Assembly (NCBI RefSeq): GCF_037265215.1
Contig: NZ_CP147737.1
Coordinates: 2,946,001 to 3,010,000, forward strand
DNA from: Xenorhabdus griffiniae
GTDB lineage: Bacteria > Pseudomonadota > Gammaproteobacteria > Enterobacterales > Enterobacteriaceae
Length of the DNA: 64,000 bases
Reading direction: 5' to 3'
The notes under the pieces were generated by a model that searched no databases, was not told where the DNA came from, and saw nothing but the letters and a program-made list of their open reading frames with translations. The position numbers and the translations under genes are program-made. Shown piece after piece: positions 39,067 through 48,740 of this stretch (the first letter of the stretch is position 1; each line of letters begins with the position of its first letter).

Positions 39067-39363
39067 ATCGTCACTATAGCCCTAAGATAAATGCTTTCTT
39101 GCCTGTTTCATTATTTACACGCTGTCCATTGAACTTCTGTTCCGAAAAATTTGTCTTATATGCCTAATAAATTTCAAGTCGCAATACTGCGCCAAGGCAA
39201 CATCCTTCAGTAGCTTAGATAACAGCCAATTTATTGAATATGTTATCAGGCGGGAGAACAACCAACAAAGCGGCAACCTGTAAAAGCAAAATGAAGGCAT
39301 AGTGTTCATGAAATGTCTATGCTGACTGGCTTGCCGTATTTATCTAAACATCAGGAGAATACG

Positions 39364-39714
39364 ATGAATTCGATGGACTTTCGCAGTCTGAAGTTAAAAT
39401 CAGAATTAGGGATACTTGAGATTATTTTACATCTCGTCATCTGGTTCCTGATTATTTTATTGACATTAGGGTTAGGTGCCTTCGTGTTTCCCTACTATAT
39501 GACCCGATTTATCATTAGTAAAACACATGTTATCGATCGAGATAGCGGACAAATTATAGGCAAATTAAATTGTGAGATTAATTTAGTCCAAATAATTGGA
39601 TATGTTGTGATTTGGGCGATTCTCTCTTTTATTACATTTGGTCTTTTATATTTTGTCTATCTTTATAAAATCATAGCGCATTGCATTAATCATACACGTG
39701 TGATCTCTGCATAA
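39364..39714 (+). CDS. Small inner-membrane protein with duplicated halves
   Basis: 116 aa from ATG 39364, which has AGGAG 6-10 nt upstream; earlier in-frame ATGs lack a ribosome site. Two strongly hydrophobic segments, about residues 22-45 and 76-100. The halves resemble each other: ILHLVIWFLIILLTLGLGAF...YYMTRFIISKTHVI and IIGYVVIWAILSFITFGLLY...YKIIAHCINHTRVI, so the gene seems to come from an internal duplication. It looks like a family of unknown function (DUF6693-like, from memory). No partner gene is evident. Confidence 0.7.
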   Translation: MNSMDFRSLKLKSELGILEIILHLVIWFLIILLTLGLGAFVFPYYMTRFIISKTHVIDRDSGQIIGKLNCEINLVQIIGYVVIWAILSFITFGLLYFVYLYKIIAHCINHTRVISA

Positions 39715-39903
39715 ACGCATTAAACTTCAAGTTGCATGATATGAAACCTGATTTCTCCCCGCTTCGTGGGGAGAAACAATGAGCTATGTTGTCTTATACT
39801 CGATAAATTCCAAGTTGCAATCCGTAAGACGAGGGGAAATATAACACGCATCTTGAAGTTGAATTGGTATATAATGAACAACTTGAAAGGTAACGCGTAT
39901 ATA
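39711..39903. repeat. Composite TA-repeat copy 9 (one repeat inserted in another)
   Basis: The outer element is the variant subtype seen at 27350 (GAGAAACAATGAGCTATGTT, then AACAACTTGAAAGGTAACGC). It is interrupted after GTCTTA by about 75 bp that starts TACTCGATAAATTCCAAG and ends CTTGAAGTTGAATTGGTA, an inner member of the same family, with TA on both sides. Confidence 0.85.
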
Positions 39904-39964
39904 TTTTCTTTATCTTTCAAATTGCAACCCAATTAATGAGCTGCAATTTGATATCCATCAGAAA

Positions 39965-40741
39965 TCAGGATTTATTATCAACGTATTTTTCAACCAAGGC
40001 ATATAAAATGGCGATGGTTTCTATATCCGGTACACCGTCATAATATGACGAACGGAAGTGCATTTGAAATGCTTTAATTAAAGATTGAAAATTTTCTTCT
40101 TTTTCTGCACCAGTGATGTCATACCCATAACGCTTGAACTTTTCTAAAATCTTGGCGACATCAGGCAGACAGTGTCCGAATTGTTCAATATATTTTTGCT
40201 TAGTTTCTTCGTCATACCATGCTCCAATTCCCGCATCATATAATTCTTTCCACGGGAAATATGGACCTGGATCGTTTTTTCTTTGCCATGCAATATCTGA
40301 ATGCCCTACAACATGAGTCGGTTTAATATCCGGGTAACGTTGTAAGATATTGGTAGCTAGTTCTTTGATTGCAGTAATTTGATCAGGATGATAAGGAGGG
40401 AAAGTAAATACACCGCCATCATCACTCGCCTCATTCACAATCTCAATACCTATGGATGTGTCATTCAGCCCTTCTCGCCCGTCCCAGCTACTTATTCCTG
40501 CATGCCAGGCCCTCTCAAGTTCATCAACCAAATTGAATATGCGAACTTTATCAAATCCAGCAGCCTGATAAGTCGGATCATCTGGGTTTGGGATTAAATA
40601 GTGAGCACTGACAAGATCTCCGGTCAATGCCTGAATAGATTTCTCAAAGTTCAAAGCAGTATAGTGCATAACTAAAAAGCGGGAACGTCTGTTAAAACTT
40701 TTGGTTGAACGATATGAATTATAATCAATTTTATACATCAT
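39965..40741 (-). CDS. AmiD-like N-acetylmuramoyl-L-alanine amidase without a leader
   Basis: 258 aa zinc amidase (Amidase_2) with a C-terminal peptidoglycan-binding-like domain. RFLVMHYTALNFEKSIQALT, ERAWHAGISSWDGREGLNDT, GIEIVNEASDDGG, VVGHSDIAWQRKNDPGPYFP and LIKAFQMHFRSSYYDG align along E. coli AmiD; zinc ligands are the His of MHYT, HS and a later Asp. E. coli AmiD is an outer-membrane lipoprotein, but here the protein starts MMYKIDYNSYRSTKSF with no signal peptide or lipobox, and AAGGAGAACA before ATG 40741 makes this start convincing. It may be cytoplasmic, or exported by another system. Confidence 0.88.
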   Translation of the reverse strand: MMYKIDYNSYRSTKSFNRRSRFLVMHYTALNFEKSIQALTGDLVSAHYLIPNPDDPTYQAAGFDKVRIFNLVDELERAWHAGISSWDGREGLNDTSIGIEIVNEASDDGGVFTFPPYHPDQITAIKELATNILQRYPDIKPTHVVGHSDIAWQRKNDPGPYFPWKELYDAGIGAWYDEETKQKYIEQFGHCLPDVAKILEKFKRYGYDITGAEKEENFQSLIKAFQMHFRSSYYDGVPDIETIAILYALVEKYVDNKS

Positions 40742-40912
40742 TGTTCTCCTTCATTTGTTTTGATGTGTGTACCAAATCACCTCTAATCCGCTGTTACCAA
40801 CAGCATAAAAGGAACAAACATAGCAATAAAGGTTTTGTTTATTTATTTTGGAACATCGTGAAGAAGGCAAGCAGGGATAGGGATATACCGTCGCGATGAG
40901 CGATATGTCCAC

Positions 40913-41014
40913 AACGCATTAAACTTCAAGTTGCAATTTACAACACGATATGAAACCTGATTTCTCCTCGCTTCGCGGGGAGAAATCACACGCATCTTGA
41001 AGTTAGATTGGTAT
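40913..41014. repeat. Palindromic TA-repeat copy 10
   Basis: ACGCATTAAACTTCAAG to GTTAGATTGGTAT with centre CCTCGCTTCGCGGGG. Last repeat of the accessory segment, 12 bp from the yfaE stop. Confidence 0.9.
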
Positions 41015-41025
41015 GTTAAGGAAAA

Positions 41026-41292
41026 TTACGGCTCAATTTCAATATCTGTCAGTGGATAACAGCTACAGGGTAAAATCTCACCTTCATTAACAAACGCCAG
41101 TGGCTTACAAGGATATCCAACCTTCCCTTTCACCAGACGAACACGACAAGAACCGCAATATCCTTGCCGACATTGGTATTCAAGCTGAATTTTGCCGTGT
41201 TCCAGTGCTTCCAACAAATTGTCGTGCAAACCTGAAGAGTAATGGATATATAAACCCTGCCGTGACGGCAGGGTAACTTTGTAATCAGCCAT
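41026..41292 (-). CDS. yfaE: 2Fe-2S ferredoxin-like protein YfaE
   Basis: Ferredoxin that maintains the diferric-tyrosyl radical of NrdB. 88 aa from ATG 41292 (MADYKVTLP). The cluster ligands are in CRQGYCGSCRVRLV and the fourth Cys downstream in VGYPCKPLAFV. One base separates it from the nrdB stop (TGATATG), so it is translated from the nrdAB mRNA. A longer frame reading into nrdB is not real. Confidence 0.95.
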   Translation of the reverse strand: MADYKVTLPSRQGLYIHYSSGLHDNLLEALEHGKIQLEYQCRQGYCGSCRVRLVKGKVGYPCKPLAFVNEGEILPCSCYPLTDIEIEP

Positions 41293-41293
41293 A

Positions 41294-42424
41294 TCAGAGT
41301 TCGAAACCGCTGAGATCCTCAGTATTGACTTCCGAATCAATCTGACCAACCAGGTAAGAGCTGACTTCAACTTCCTGTGGAGCCACTTGAACATTATCAG
41401 AAACCAGCCATGAATTGATCCAAGGGATCGGGTTAGAACGGGTTTCAAATGGTAACTTCAAGCCAACCGCCTGCATACGAATATTAGTAATATATTCAAC
41501 ATACTGACACAGAATATCTTTGTTCAGGCCGATCATAGAGCCATCTTTAAACAAATAATCGGCCCACTCTTTTTCCTGCTCTGCTGCCTGTACAAACAGA
41601 TCGTAGCACTCTTGTTCACACTCTTTGGCAATTTCCGCCATTTCAGGATCATCCTGACCAGAGCGCAACAGGTTCAACATGTGTTGTGTTCCCGTTAAAT
41701 GCAAGGCTTCATCACGAGCAATCAATTTGATAATTTTGGCATTACCTTCCATCAATTCACGTTCGGCAAAAGCAAACGAGCAAGCAAAACTAACATAGAA
41801 GCGGATGGCCTCCAGGGCGTTAACGCTCATCAAGCATAAGTAAAGTTGCTTTTTCAATTCACGCAGATTAACGGTAATTGTTTTACCTGAAACATCATGC
41901 GTTCCTTCACCAAACAGATGGTAATAGTTAGTCATTTCGATCAGATCATCGTAATACGCAGAAATGTCTTTGGCGCGTTTTAAAATCTGTTCGTTCTCCA
42001 CAATATCATCAAATACGATAGCAGGATCGTTCACGATATTACGGATAATATGCGTGTAAGAACGCGAGTGGATCGTTTCTGAAAACGACCATGTTTCAAC
42101 CCATGTTTCCAATTCAGGAATGGAAATCAATGGCAGAAAAGCCACATTCGGGCTACGGCCTTGAATGGAATCCAATAGCGTTTGGTATTTTAGGTTGCTA
42201 ATAAAAATATGCTTTTCATGATCTGGCAGCGCGTTATAGTCAATGCGATCACGGGAAACATCCACTTCTTCTGGACGCCAGAAGAAGGAAAGTTGTTTTT
42301 CAATCAACTTCTCAAAAATAGGATATTTTTGCTGATCAAAACGCGCCACATTAACAGACTGACCGAAAAACATCGGTTCTTGTAGCTGATCATTTTTTAC
42401 TTGTGAAAAAGTGGTATAGGACAT
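41294..42424 (-). CDS. nrdB: Ribonucleoside-diphosphate reductase 1, beta subunit
   Basis: Class Ia R2 subunit; holds the diiron-tyrosyl radical that starts dNTP synthesis in NrdA. 376 aa (E. coli 376). The iron ligands and radical Tyr are in [18 protein letters not shown], with the second ligand set in [16 protein letters not shown]. The C-terminal tail [10 protein letters not shown] is the peptide that docks in NrdA. Second gene of nrdA-nrdB-yfaE. Confidence 0.98.
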   Translation of the reverse strand: MSYTTFSQVKNDQLQEPMFFGQSVNVARFDQQKYPIFEKLIEKQLSFFWRPEEVDVSRDRIDYNALPDHEKHIFISNLKYQTLLDSIQGRSPNVAFLPLISIPELETWVETWSFSETIHSRSYTHIIRNIVNDPAIVFDDIVENEQILKRAKDISAYYDDLIEMTNYYHLFGEGTHDVSGKTITVNLRELKKQLYLCLMSVNALEAIRFYVSFACSFAFAERELMEGNAKIIKLIARDEALHLTGTQHMLNLLRSGQDDPEMAEIAKECEQECYDLFVQAAEQEKEWADYLFKDGSMIGLNKDILCQYVEYITNIRMQAVGLKLPFETRSNPIPWINSWLVSDNVQVAPQEVEVSSYLVGQIDSEVNTEDLSGFEL

Positions 42425-42436
42425 AGTTTCCTCAAA

Positions 42437-44728
42437 TTAAATCTTACACGCGCCGCCTTCACAATCGGAATCTGCTGACTCAACAACTTCTTCCAGATCA
42501 CCTTGAACGTCTTCAGCCCCATCACGGGTGTTGTGGTAATACAACGTTTTCACGCCATATTTGTAAGCAAGCAGCAAATCTTTCAGCAATTGGTTCATCG
42601 GAACCTTGCCATTAGGGAAACGCGCCGGATCATAATTGGTATTGGACGAAATCGACTGATCGATAAATTTCTGCATGATCCCTACCAACTGAAGGTAACC
42701 ATCGTTGCTCGGCATTTGCCACAGCAGCTCGTAAGCACCTTTCAGAAGCTCGTAATCTGGTACAACCTGACGCAAAATGCCGTCTTTGGATGCTTTCACA
42801 CTGATATAACCACGCGGTGGTTCAATGCCATTGGTCGCATTAGAAATCTGCGAAGAAGTCTCTGATGGCATCAATGCAGACAATGTTGAGTTACGCAGGC
42901 CGTATTGTTGAATGTCACGGCGCAGAGCTTCCCAATCCATGTGCAAAGGCTCGCTGGTCAGGGTATCCAGTGTCTTTTTATAGGTATCAATCGGCAAAAT
43001 ACCTTGTGCATAAGTGGTTTCACCAAACCACGGACAAGCACCCTTCTCTTTCGCCAATTCATTTGAGGCTCTTAGCAGGTAATATTGAATCGCTTCAAAC
43101 GTTTTGTGAGTCAGATTGTTAGCACTGCCATCGGAATAACGTACACCGTGTTTTGCCAGATAATAAGCGAAGTTAATTACGCCAATACCCAGAGTTCGAC
43201 GCCCCATTGAACCTTGTTTTGCGGCGATAATGGGATAATCTTGATAATCCAGTAAGGCATCCAGTGCACGAACGGCCAACTCCGACAACTCTTCCAATTC
43301 ACTCAGATTTTCGATGGCGCCCAAATTGAAAGCAGACAGCGTACACAGCGCAATTTCGCCATTTTCATCGTTAATATTGTTCAACGGCTTAGTTGGCAGT
43401 GCAATTTCCAAGCACAGATTCGATTGACGTACAGGTGCAATAGCCGGATTAAACGGGCTATGGGTATTGCAGTGGTCAACGTTCTGGATGTAAATACGGC
43501 CTGTTGAAGCGCGCTCTTGCATCATCAAAGAGAACAGCTCAACCGCTTTAATGCTCTCTTTACGGATACTGCTGTCATTTTCATATTGAGTGTACAGACG
43601 CTCAAATTCGTCCTGATCTTCAAAGAATGCATCGTACAATCCCGGAACATCAGACGGGCTGAACAGAGAAATATCTCCGCCTTTAATCAGGCGCTCATAC
43701 ATCAGTTTGTTAACTTGTACACCGTAGTCCATATGACGAACACGGTTACCTTCAACACCACGGTTGTTCTTCAGTACCAGCAAGCTTTCAACTTCTAGGT
43801 GCCAAAGTGGATAAAACAGTGTTGCAGCACCGCCACGCACACCACCCTGGGAACAAGATTTCACCGCAGTCTGGAAATGTTTGTAGAATGGGATACACCC
43901 CGTGTGGAATGCTTCACCACCACGAATTGGGCTACCCAATGCACGGATGCGACCGGCATTTACGCCAATGCCGGCACGCTGGGAAACATATTTAACAATC
44001 GCGCTGGATGTCGCATTGATAGAATCCAGGCTGTCACCACACTCAATCAGGACACAAGAGCTAAATTGGCGAGTAGGTGTGCGAACCCCCGCCATGATTG
44101 GCGTTGGCAGTGAAATTTTAAAAGTAGACACTGCATCATAGAAACGACGGATATAATCCAAACGCGTTTCTTTCGGATAAGTGGAAAACAGGCACGCAGC
44201 AACCAGCATGTAGAGGAACTGGGCACTTTCGTAAATTTCGCCAGTCACACGGTTTTGTACTAAATACTTCCCTTCCAGTTGCTTGACCGCTGCATAAGAG
44301 AAATCCATATCACGCAAATGATCAATAAAACTGTCCATTTGCTCAAACTCTTCTTTGGAATAGTCTTCCAGCAAATGTTTGTCATATTTACCCAGGTTGA
44401 CCATTTTTACGACATGATCATACAGTGCAGGAGGCTCAAATTGACCATAGGCTTTTTTACGCAAGTGAAAAATAGCCAGACGTGCCGCTAGATACTGATA
44501 ATCTGGAGCATCACCGGAGATCAAGTCAGCCGCAGCTTTGATCATAGTTTCATGGATATCCGATGTTTTGATGCCATCGTAAAATTGAATCTGGGAACGC
44601 AGTTCTACTTGTGACACTGAGACATTTTTCAGACCTTCAGCAGCCCAGGCAACAACCCGGTGAATTTTATCAAGATCAATTTGTTCTTTATGTCCATCAC
44701 GTTTGGTAACTAGCAGACTCTGGTTCAT
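42437..44728 (-). CDS. nrdA: Ribonucleoside-diphosphate reductase 1, alpha subunit
   Basis: Class Ia R1 subunit that reduces NDPs to dNDPs. From ATG 44728 (MNQSLLVTKRDG) it is 763 aa; E. coli has 761. An in-frame ATG at 44761 gives an unconserved extension, while GAAGG sits upstream of 44728. An ATP cone is at residues 5-95. The active-site Cys residues are in RQFSSCVLIE, RQSNLCLEIALP and EIALCTLSAF. RNSTLSALMPSETSSQ lies in the C-terminal third, and the tail CEGGACKI has the redox-shuttle cysteine pair. Confidence 0.97.
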   Translation of the reverse strand: MNQSLLVTKRDGHKEQIDLDKIHRVVAWAAEGLKNVSVSQVELRSQIQFYDGIKTSDIHETMIKAAADLISGDAPDYQYLAARLAIFHLRKKAYGQFEPPALYDHVVKMVNLGKYDKHLLEDYSKEEFEQMDSFIDHLRDMDFSYAAVKQLEGKYLVQNRVTGEIYESAQFLYMLVAACLFSTYPKETRLDYIRRFYDAVSTFKISLPTPIMAGVRTPTRQFSSCVLIECGDSLDSINATSSAIVKYVSQRAGIGVNAGRIRALGSPIRGGEAFHTGCIPFYKHFQTAVKSCSQGGVRGGAATLFYPLWHLEVESLLVLKNNRGVEGNRVRHMDYGVQVNKLMYERLIKGGDISLFSPSDVPGLYDAFFEDQDEFERLYTQYENDSSIRKESIKAVELFSLMMQERASTGRIYIQNVDHCNTHSPFNPAIAPVRQSNLCLEIALPTKPLNNINDENGEIALCTLSAFNLGAIENLSELEELSELAVRALDALLDYQDYPIIAAKQGSMGRRTLGIGVINFAYYLAKHGVRYSDGSANNLTHKTFEAIQYYLLRASNELAKEKGACPWFGETTYAQGILPIDTYKKTLDTLTSEPLHMDWEALRRDIQQYGLRNSTLSALMPSETSSQISNATNGIEPPRGYISVKASKDGILRQVVPDYELLKGAYELLWQMPSNDGYLQLVGIMQKFIDQSISSNTNYDPARFPNGKVPMNQLLKDLLLAYKYGVKTLYYHNTRDGAEDVQGDLEEVVESADSDCEGGACKI

Positions 44729-44794
44729 GGGGAAATACACCTTCTCTCTTTTCGTATCCACCTATATTGTTCCTTGACCTCTTGACAGCACGAT

Positions 44795-44825
44795 GCCCCC
44801 AAGATGGCTGAAGGCCAGTTGGGGC
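44795..44825 (-). promoter_or_regulatory. Stable hairpin in the nrdA leader
   Basis: On the minus strand GCCCCAACTGGCC is largely complementary to GGCTGAAGG...TTGGGGGC-type sequence: outer GCCCC/GGGGC and inner TGGC/GCCA arms. No U run, so it may affect mRNA stability or translation rather than termination. Confidence 0.35.
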
Positions 44826-44919
44826 TTAGCTACAATTCACTATTGTTTTGCTACTGCTTATTGCGACTTGCTACTACATACTGACTACATAACAAGTTGC
44901 TACAACAAGATGACAAGAA

Positions 44920-44935
44920 ACACAATATATAGTGG
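44920..44935 (-). promoter_or_regulatory. NrdR box upstream of nrdA
   Basis: ACACAATATATAGTGG matches the NrdR consensus palindrome (acaCwATATATwGtgt). NrdR represses nrd operons when dATP is high. I could not place the usual second box. Confidence 0.7.
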
Positions 44936-45005
44936 GTAATTAAAACGGTAATAACAAGATAATGTTATTTTCGGGTTTTATCAAGTGTACAAGATCGAGA
45001 AGTTT

Positions 45006-45014
45006 TGTGGATAA
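45006..45014 (-). promoter_or_regulatory. DnaA box upstream of nrdA
   Basis: The complement of TGTGGATAA is TTATCCACA, a perfect DnaA box. DnaA controls nrdAB in E. coli. Confidence 0.65.
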
Positions 45015-45156
45015 CTTGAGGATTAATTTTGGTAAAAAGCCGATAACCTGCGTAGTTACTTGATGTTACTTTCATAAGGCTATCGGCGAAACAGGGAAAA
45101 TAAAATCTTAAAAATAATATTTAGTTGCTGTTTTATTAATCCCTTAACTGTCTTTG

Positions 45157-45891
45157 TCAGACAGATCGAGTATGTAGCATATAATTCACGTCTACATTAT
45201 GTCCAAGCCGAAATTTGTCTGTTAACGGATTGTAATGTAAACCAATAATATGTTGCTCTTTCAGAGTAGTCTTATCAATCCAACTGATCAGTTCAGAAGG
45301 TCGAATAAATTTTTTCGCATCATGTGTTCCTTTTGGCACCATGTTCAATATATATTCAGCGCCAACAACTGCCATCAACCAGGCTTTGCGGTTCCGGTTA
45401 ATCGTTGAAAAGAACACATGACCACCAGGTTTGACTAATTTGGCACAGGCATGGACTACAGACTCTGGATCTGGCACATGTTCAAGCATTTCCAGGCAAG
45501 TCACGACATCATAAGCATGTTGGTGTTGTTCTGCGTGACTTTCTACCGTTTCCTGAACATAAGCAACGGAAACACCGGACTCCAATGCATGCAAACGGGC
45601 AACTTGCAGGGGTTCAAACCCCATATCCAACCCTGTCACTGTCGCACCTTCACGCGCCATGCTTTCCGACAAGATACCGCCACCACATCCAACATCCAGC
45701 ACTTTTTTACCAAAAAGGCCATCAGCATGTTGCAAAATGTAGTTCAATCGCAGTGGATTGATACGGTGCAATGGCTTAAATTCGCCTTCAAGATCCCACC
45801 AACGAGAGGCAACGGCTTCAAATTTTTCGATTTCCTGCTGATCCACATTGGCATGGGATTGAATGTGTGAATCGGGAGTTTTGACGTTCAT
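45157..45891 (-). CDS. ubiG: Ubiquinone biosynthesis O-methyltransferase
   Basis: SAM-dependent enzyme catalysing both O-methylations in ubiquinone synthesis. From ATG 45891 it is 244 aa (E. coli 240). [19 protein letters not shown] near residue 28, SAM motif [20 protein letters not shown] near 61-80, and [13 protein letters not shown] in the C-terminal half are characteristic. The frame is open to 45951 through 15-bp tandem repeats coding NQFAV, but AGGAG lies upstream of 45891. Divergent from gyrA as in E. coli. Confidence 0.95.
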   Translation of the reverse strand: MNVKTPDSHIQSHANVDQQEIEKFEAVASRWWDLEGEFKPLHRINPLRLNYILQHADGLFGKKVLDVGCGGGILSESMAREGATVTGLDMGFEPLQVARLHALESGVSVAYVQETVESHAEQHQHAYDVVTCLEMLEHVPDPESVVHACAKLVKPGGHVFFSTINRNRKAWLMAVVGAEYILNMVPKGTHDAKKFIRPSELISWIDKTTLKEQHIIGLHYNPLTDKFRLGHNVDVNYMLHTRSV

Positions 45892-45916
45892 CAGCAATAT
45901 TGCTCCTAGGCACTGC

Positions 45917-45956
45917 TTCACAGCAAACTGGTTCACAGCAAACTGATTCACAGAAA
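45917..45956. repeat. 15-bp tandem repeat upstream of ubiG
   Basis: TTCACAGCAAACTGG starts at 45917 and 45932, with a partial third copy at 45947. The 15-bp unit keeps the upstream frame open, but it lies in the 5' untranslated region if ubiG starts at 45891. Confidence 0.75.
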
Positions 45957-46099
45957 ATGTAACAGTATTATGGGGATGTGTGATAGGAAACTATTATACA
46001 TACCTTAACCTTGAAATACCCGTGTCAGGTTTTTATAAAACTGCCATTTTATGGTATAATTTAAGCCTTTGAATTCGGAGTATGAGGGACAGTGGCTCC

Positions 46100-48718
46100 A
46101 TGAGCGACATTGCCAGAGAAATCACACCGGTCAATATCGAAGAAGAGCTGAAAAGCTCGTATCTGGATTATGCGATGTCCGTTATTGTTGGACGCGCACT
46201 ACCAGATGTTCGTGATGGACTGAAGCCAGTACACCGCCGCGTACTTTTCGCAATGAATGTATTGGGAAATGATTGGAATAAACCTTATAAAAAATCTGCC
46301 CGCGTTGTTGGGGATGTTATCGGTAAATACCATCCACATGGTGACAACGCTGTTTATGACACGATTGTTCGTCTGGCACAACCATTCTCCATGCGCTATA
46401 TGCTGGTTGACGGTCAGGGGAACTTTGGATCAGTAGATGGTGATTCTGCAGCAGCGATGCGTTATACCGAAGTACGCATGGCAAAAATTGCCCATGAATT
46501 GCTGGCAGACTTGGAGAAAGAAACTGTCGACTTTGTGCCCAACTATGATGGTACAGAGCACATTCCCGAGGTAATGCCAACCCGTATCCCCAATTTATTG
46601 GTGAATGGTTCATCAGGAATTGCAGTCGGTATGGCAACCAACATTCCACCTCATAACTTATCTGAGGTGATCGACGGGTGCCTGGCTTATATTGATGATG
46701 AAAATATCAGCATCGAAGGCTTGATGGAGCATATCCCAGGCCCGGACTTCCCAACGGCTGCTATTATCAACGGGCGCCGTGGTATTCAGGAAGCCTACCG
46801 TACAGGCCGTGGTAAAATTTATATCCGCGCCCGCGCAGAAATTGAAACTGATGAGAAAAATGGCCGCGAAACCATCATCGTCAATGAAATCCCTTATCAG
46901 GTCAACAAAGCCCGCCTGATCGAAAAGATAGCTGAACTGGTCAAAGAGAAGCGCATTGAGGGGATCAGTGCACTGCGTGACGAGTCCGATAAAGATGGCA
47001 TGCGCATTGTTATCGAAGTAAAACGTGATGCTGTTGGTGAAGTTGTCCTGAATAACCTGTATTCACTGACGCAATTACAGGTTTCATTTGGTATCAATAT
47101 GGTTGCCCTGCATCAAGGACAGCCCAAGTTACTTAACCTGAAAGATATTCTTTCTGCTTTTGTTTGCCACCGCCGTGAAGTCGTTACACGCCGGACAATT
47201 TTCGAACTGCGCAAAGCGCGCGAACGCGCCCATATCCTTGAAGCATTGGCTGTTGCCCTGGCGAATATCGATCCTGTTATCGAATTAATCCGCAGAGCCT
47301 CCACGCCTGCTGAAGCAAAAGCCAGCTTGGTTTCCCAGGCGTGGGAATTGGGTAATGTTGCCTCGATGCTGGAACAAGCGGGTGATGATGCGGCTCGCCC
47401 GGAATGGCTGGAACCCGAATACGGTATCCATGACGGTAAATATTACCTGACCGAACAGCAAGCACAGGCTATTTTGGATTTGCGTCTACAAAAACTGACC
47501 GGCCTTGAGCATGAAAAACTGTTAAATGAATACCGTGATCTGCTGAAAGCCATTGCAGAACTGTTGTTCATTTTGGAAAGCCCAGAACGTTTGATGGAAG
47601 TCATTCGTGAAGAATTGCTACTTATCAAAGGGCAATATAACGATGCCCGCCGGACTGAGCTGACTGAGAATTCAGCCGATATTAACATTGAAGACCTGAT
47701 CAATCAGGAAGATGTTGTCGTTACCTTGTCCCATCAAGGGTATGTCAAATATCAGCCACTGTCCGATTATGAAGCTCAGCGTCGGGGCGGCAAAGGCAAG
47801 TCAGCCGCACGTACCAAAGAAGAAGATTTCATTGAGCGCTTACTGGTAGCCAATACCCACGACACTATCCTTTGTTTCTCAAACAAAGGCAAAATGTACT
47901 GGATGAAGGTCTATCAATTACCGGAAGCGAGCCGTGGTGCTCGCGGTCGCCCAATTGTCAACCTTCTGCCATTGGATCAGAACGAACGTATTACCGCTAT
48001 TTTACCGGTGCGTGAATATGAAGATGGGCTAAATATCTTCATGGCAACAGCCAGTGGTATTGTTAAGAAAACCAAGCTTAGCGAATTCAGCCGTCCACGC
48101 AGTGCCGGTATCATTGCCGTGAATCTGAACGAAGGAGATGAGCTAATCGGCGTTGACCTGACAGACGGCAGCAATGAGGTCATGCTGTTCTCTGCACAAG
48201 GTAAAGTTGTTCGTTTTCTGGAAGAAGAGGAAGAAACACTGGAAGATGGTACTGTTCGCGTAAAAGGTGTACGTGCAATGGGACGCACTGCAACTGGGGT
48301 TCGCGGTATCAAACTCAGTGAAGGCGATAAAGTTGTTTCCCTGATCATTCCTCGTGGGCAAGGAGAAATCCTGACCGTCACTGAAAATGGTTATGGCAAG
48401 CGCACTGCCGAAGGCGAATATCCGACGAAATCGAGGGCTACCCAAGGGGTTATTTCCATCAAAGTCAGCGAACGTAATGGCAATGTGATCGGCGCAATTC
48501 AGGTAGAACCGACGGATCAGATCATGATGATTACTAATGGAGGCACATTAGTACGTACCCGTGTTTCTGAGGTCAGTGTTGTTGGCCGCAATACGCAAGG
48601 TGTCACCCTGATCCGCACAGCCGAAAACGAACAAGTCGTTGGCTTGCAGCGCGTAGCTGAGCCAGATGACGATGATGAAAATGTAGCGGCGCCTTCTGAT
48701 GAAGGAAATAGCGAATAA
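46100..48718 (+). CDS. gyrA: DNA gyrase subunit A
   Basis: Type IIA topoisomerase subunit that breaks and rejoins DNA during negative supercoiling. 872 aa from ATG 46100 ([12 protein letters not shown]), GAGGGA upstream. The catalytic tyrosine is Tyr122 in [10 protein letters not shown]. The quinolone-determining region reads [13 protein letters not shown]: residue 83 is Asn (codon AAC, 46346-46348) where E. coli has Ser, and Asp87 is kept. The C-terminal beta-pinwheel carries the GyrA box QRRGGKG near residue 560, and the acidic tail EPDDDDEN is present. Confidence 0.98.
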   Translation: MSDIAREITPVNIEEELKSSYLDYAMSVIVGRALPDVRDGLKPVHRRVLFAMNVLGNDWNKPYKKSARVVGDVIGKYHPHGDNAVYDTIVRLAQPFSMRYMLVDGQGNFGSVDGDSAAAMRYTEVRMAKIAHELLADLEKETVDFVPNYDGTEHIPEVMPTRIPNLLVNGSSGIAVGMATNIPPHNLSEVIDGCLAYIDDENISIEGLMEHIPGPDFPTAAIINGRRGIQEAYRTGRGKIYIRARAEIETDEKNGRETIIVNEIPYQVNKARLIEKIAELVKEKRIEGISALRDESDKDGMRIVIEVKRDAVGEVVLNNLYSLTQLQVSFGINMVALHQGQPKLLNLKDILSAFVCHRREVVTRRTIFELRKARERAHILEALAVALANIDPVIELIRRASTPAEAKASLVSQAWELGNVASMLEQAGDDAARPEWLEPEYGIHDGKYYLTEQQAQAILDLRLQKLTGLEHEKLLNEYRDLLKAIAELLFILESPERLMEVIREELLLIKGQYNDARRTELTENSADINIEDLINQEDVVVTLSHQGYVKYQPLSDYEAQRRGGKGKSAARTKEEDFIERLLVANTHDTILCFSNKGKMYWMKVYQLPEASRGARGRPIVNLLPLDQNERITAILPVREYEDGLNIFMATASGIVKKTKLSEFSRPRSAGIIAVNLNEGDELIGVDLTDGSNEVMLFSAQGKVVRFLEEEEETLEDGTVRVKGVRAMGRTATGVRGIKLSEGDKVVSLIIPRGQGEILTVTENGYGKRTAEGEYPTKSRATQGVISIKVSERNGNVIGAIQVEPTDQIMMITNGGTLVRTRVSEVSVVGRNTQGVTLIRTAENEQVVGLQRVAEPDDDDENVAAPSDEGNSE

Positions 48719-48740
48719 AAAGATCGTGAGTTAAAAGAGA

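Noticed and set aside
38200..40741. Prophage or tailocin
   Set aside because: Lysozyme and amidase genes occur, but there are no capsid, tail, integrase, holin or phage regulator genes.
6284..41014. CRISPR array
   Set aside because: The repeats are widely spaced, in both orientations and without regular spacers; no cas genes are present.
41026..41448. 140-aa version of YfaE
   Set aside because: The extra N-terminal residues overlap the nrdB 3' end in another frame; the normal YfaE start lies one base after the nrdB stop.
47977..48445. Antisense ORFs of 100-134 codons inside gyrA
   Set aside because: Shadows of the highly biased gyrA coding strand without any family features.
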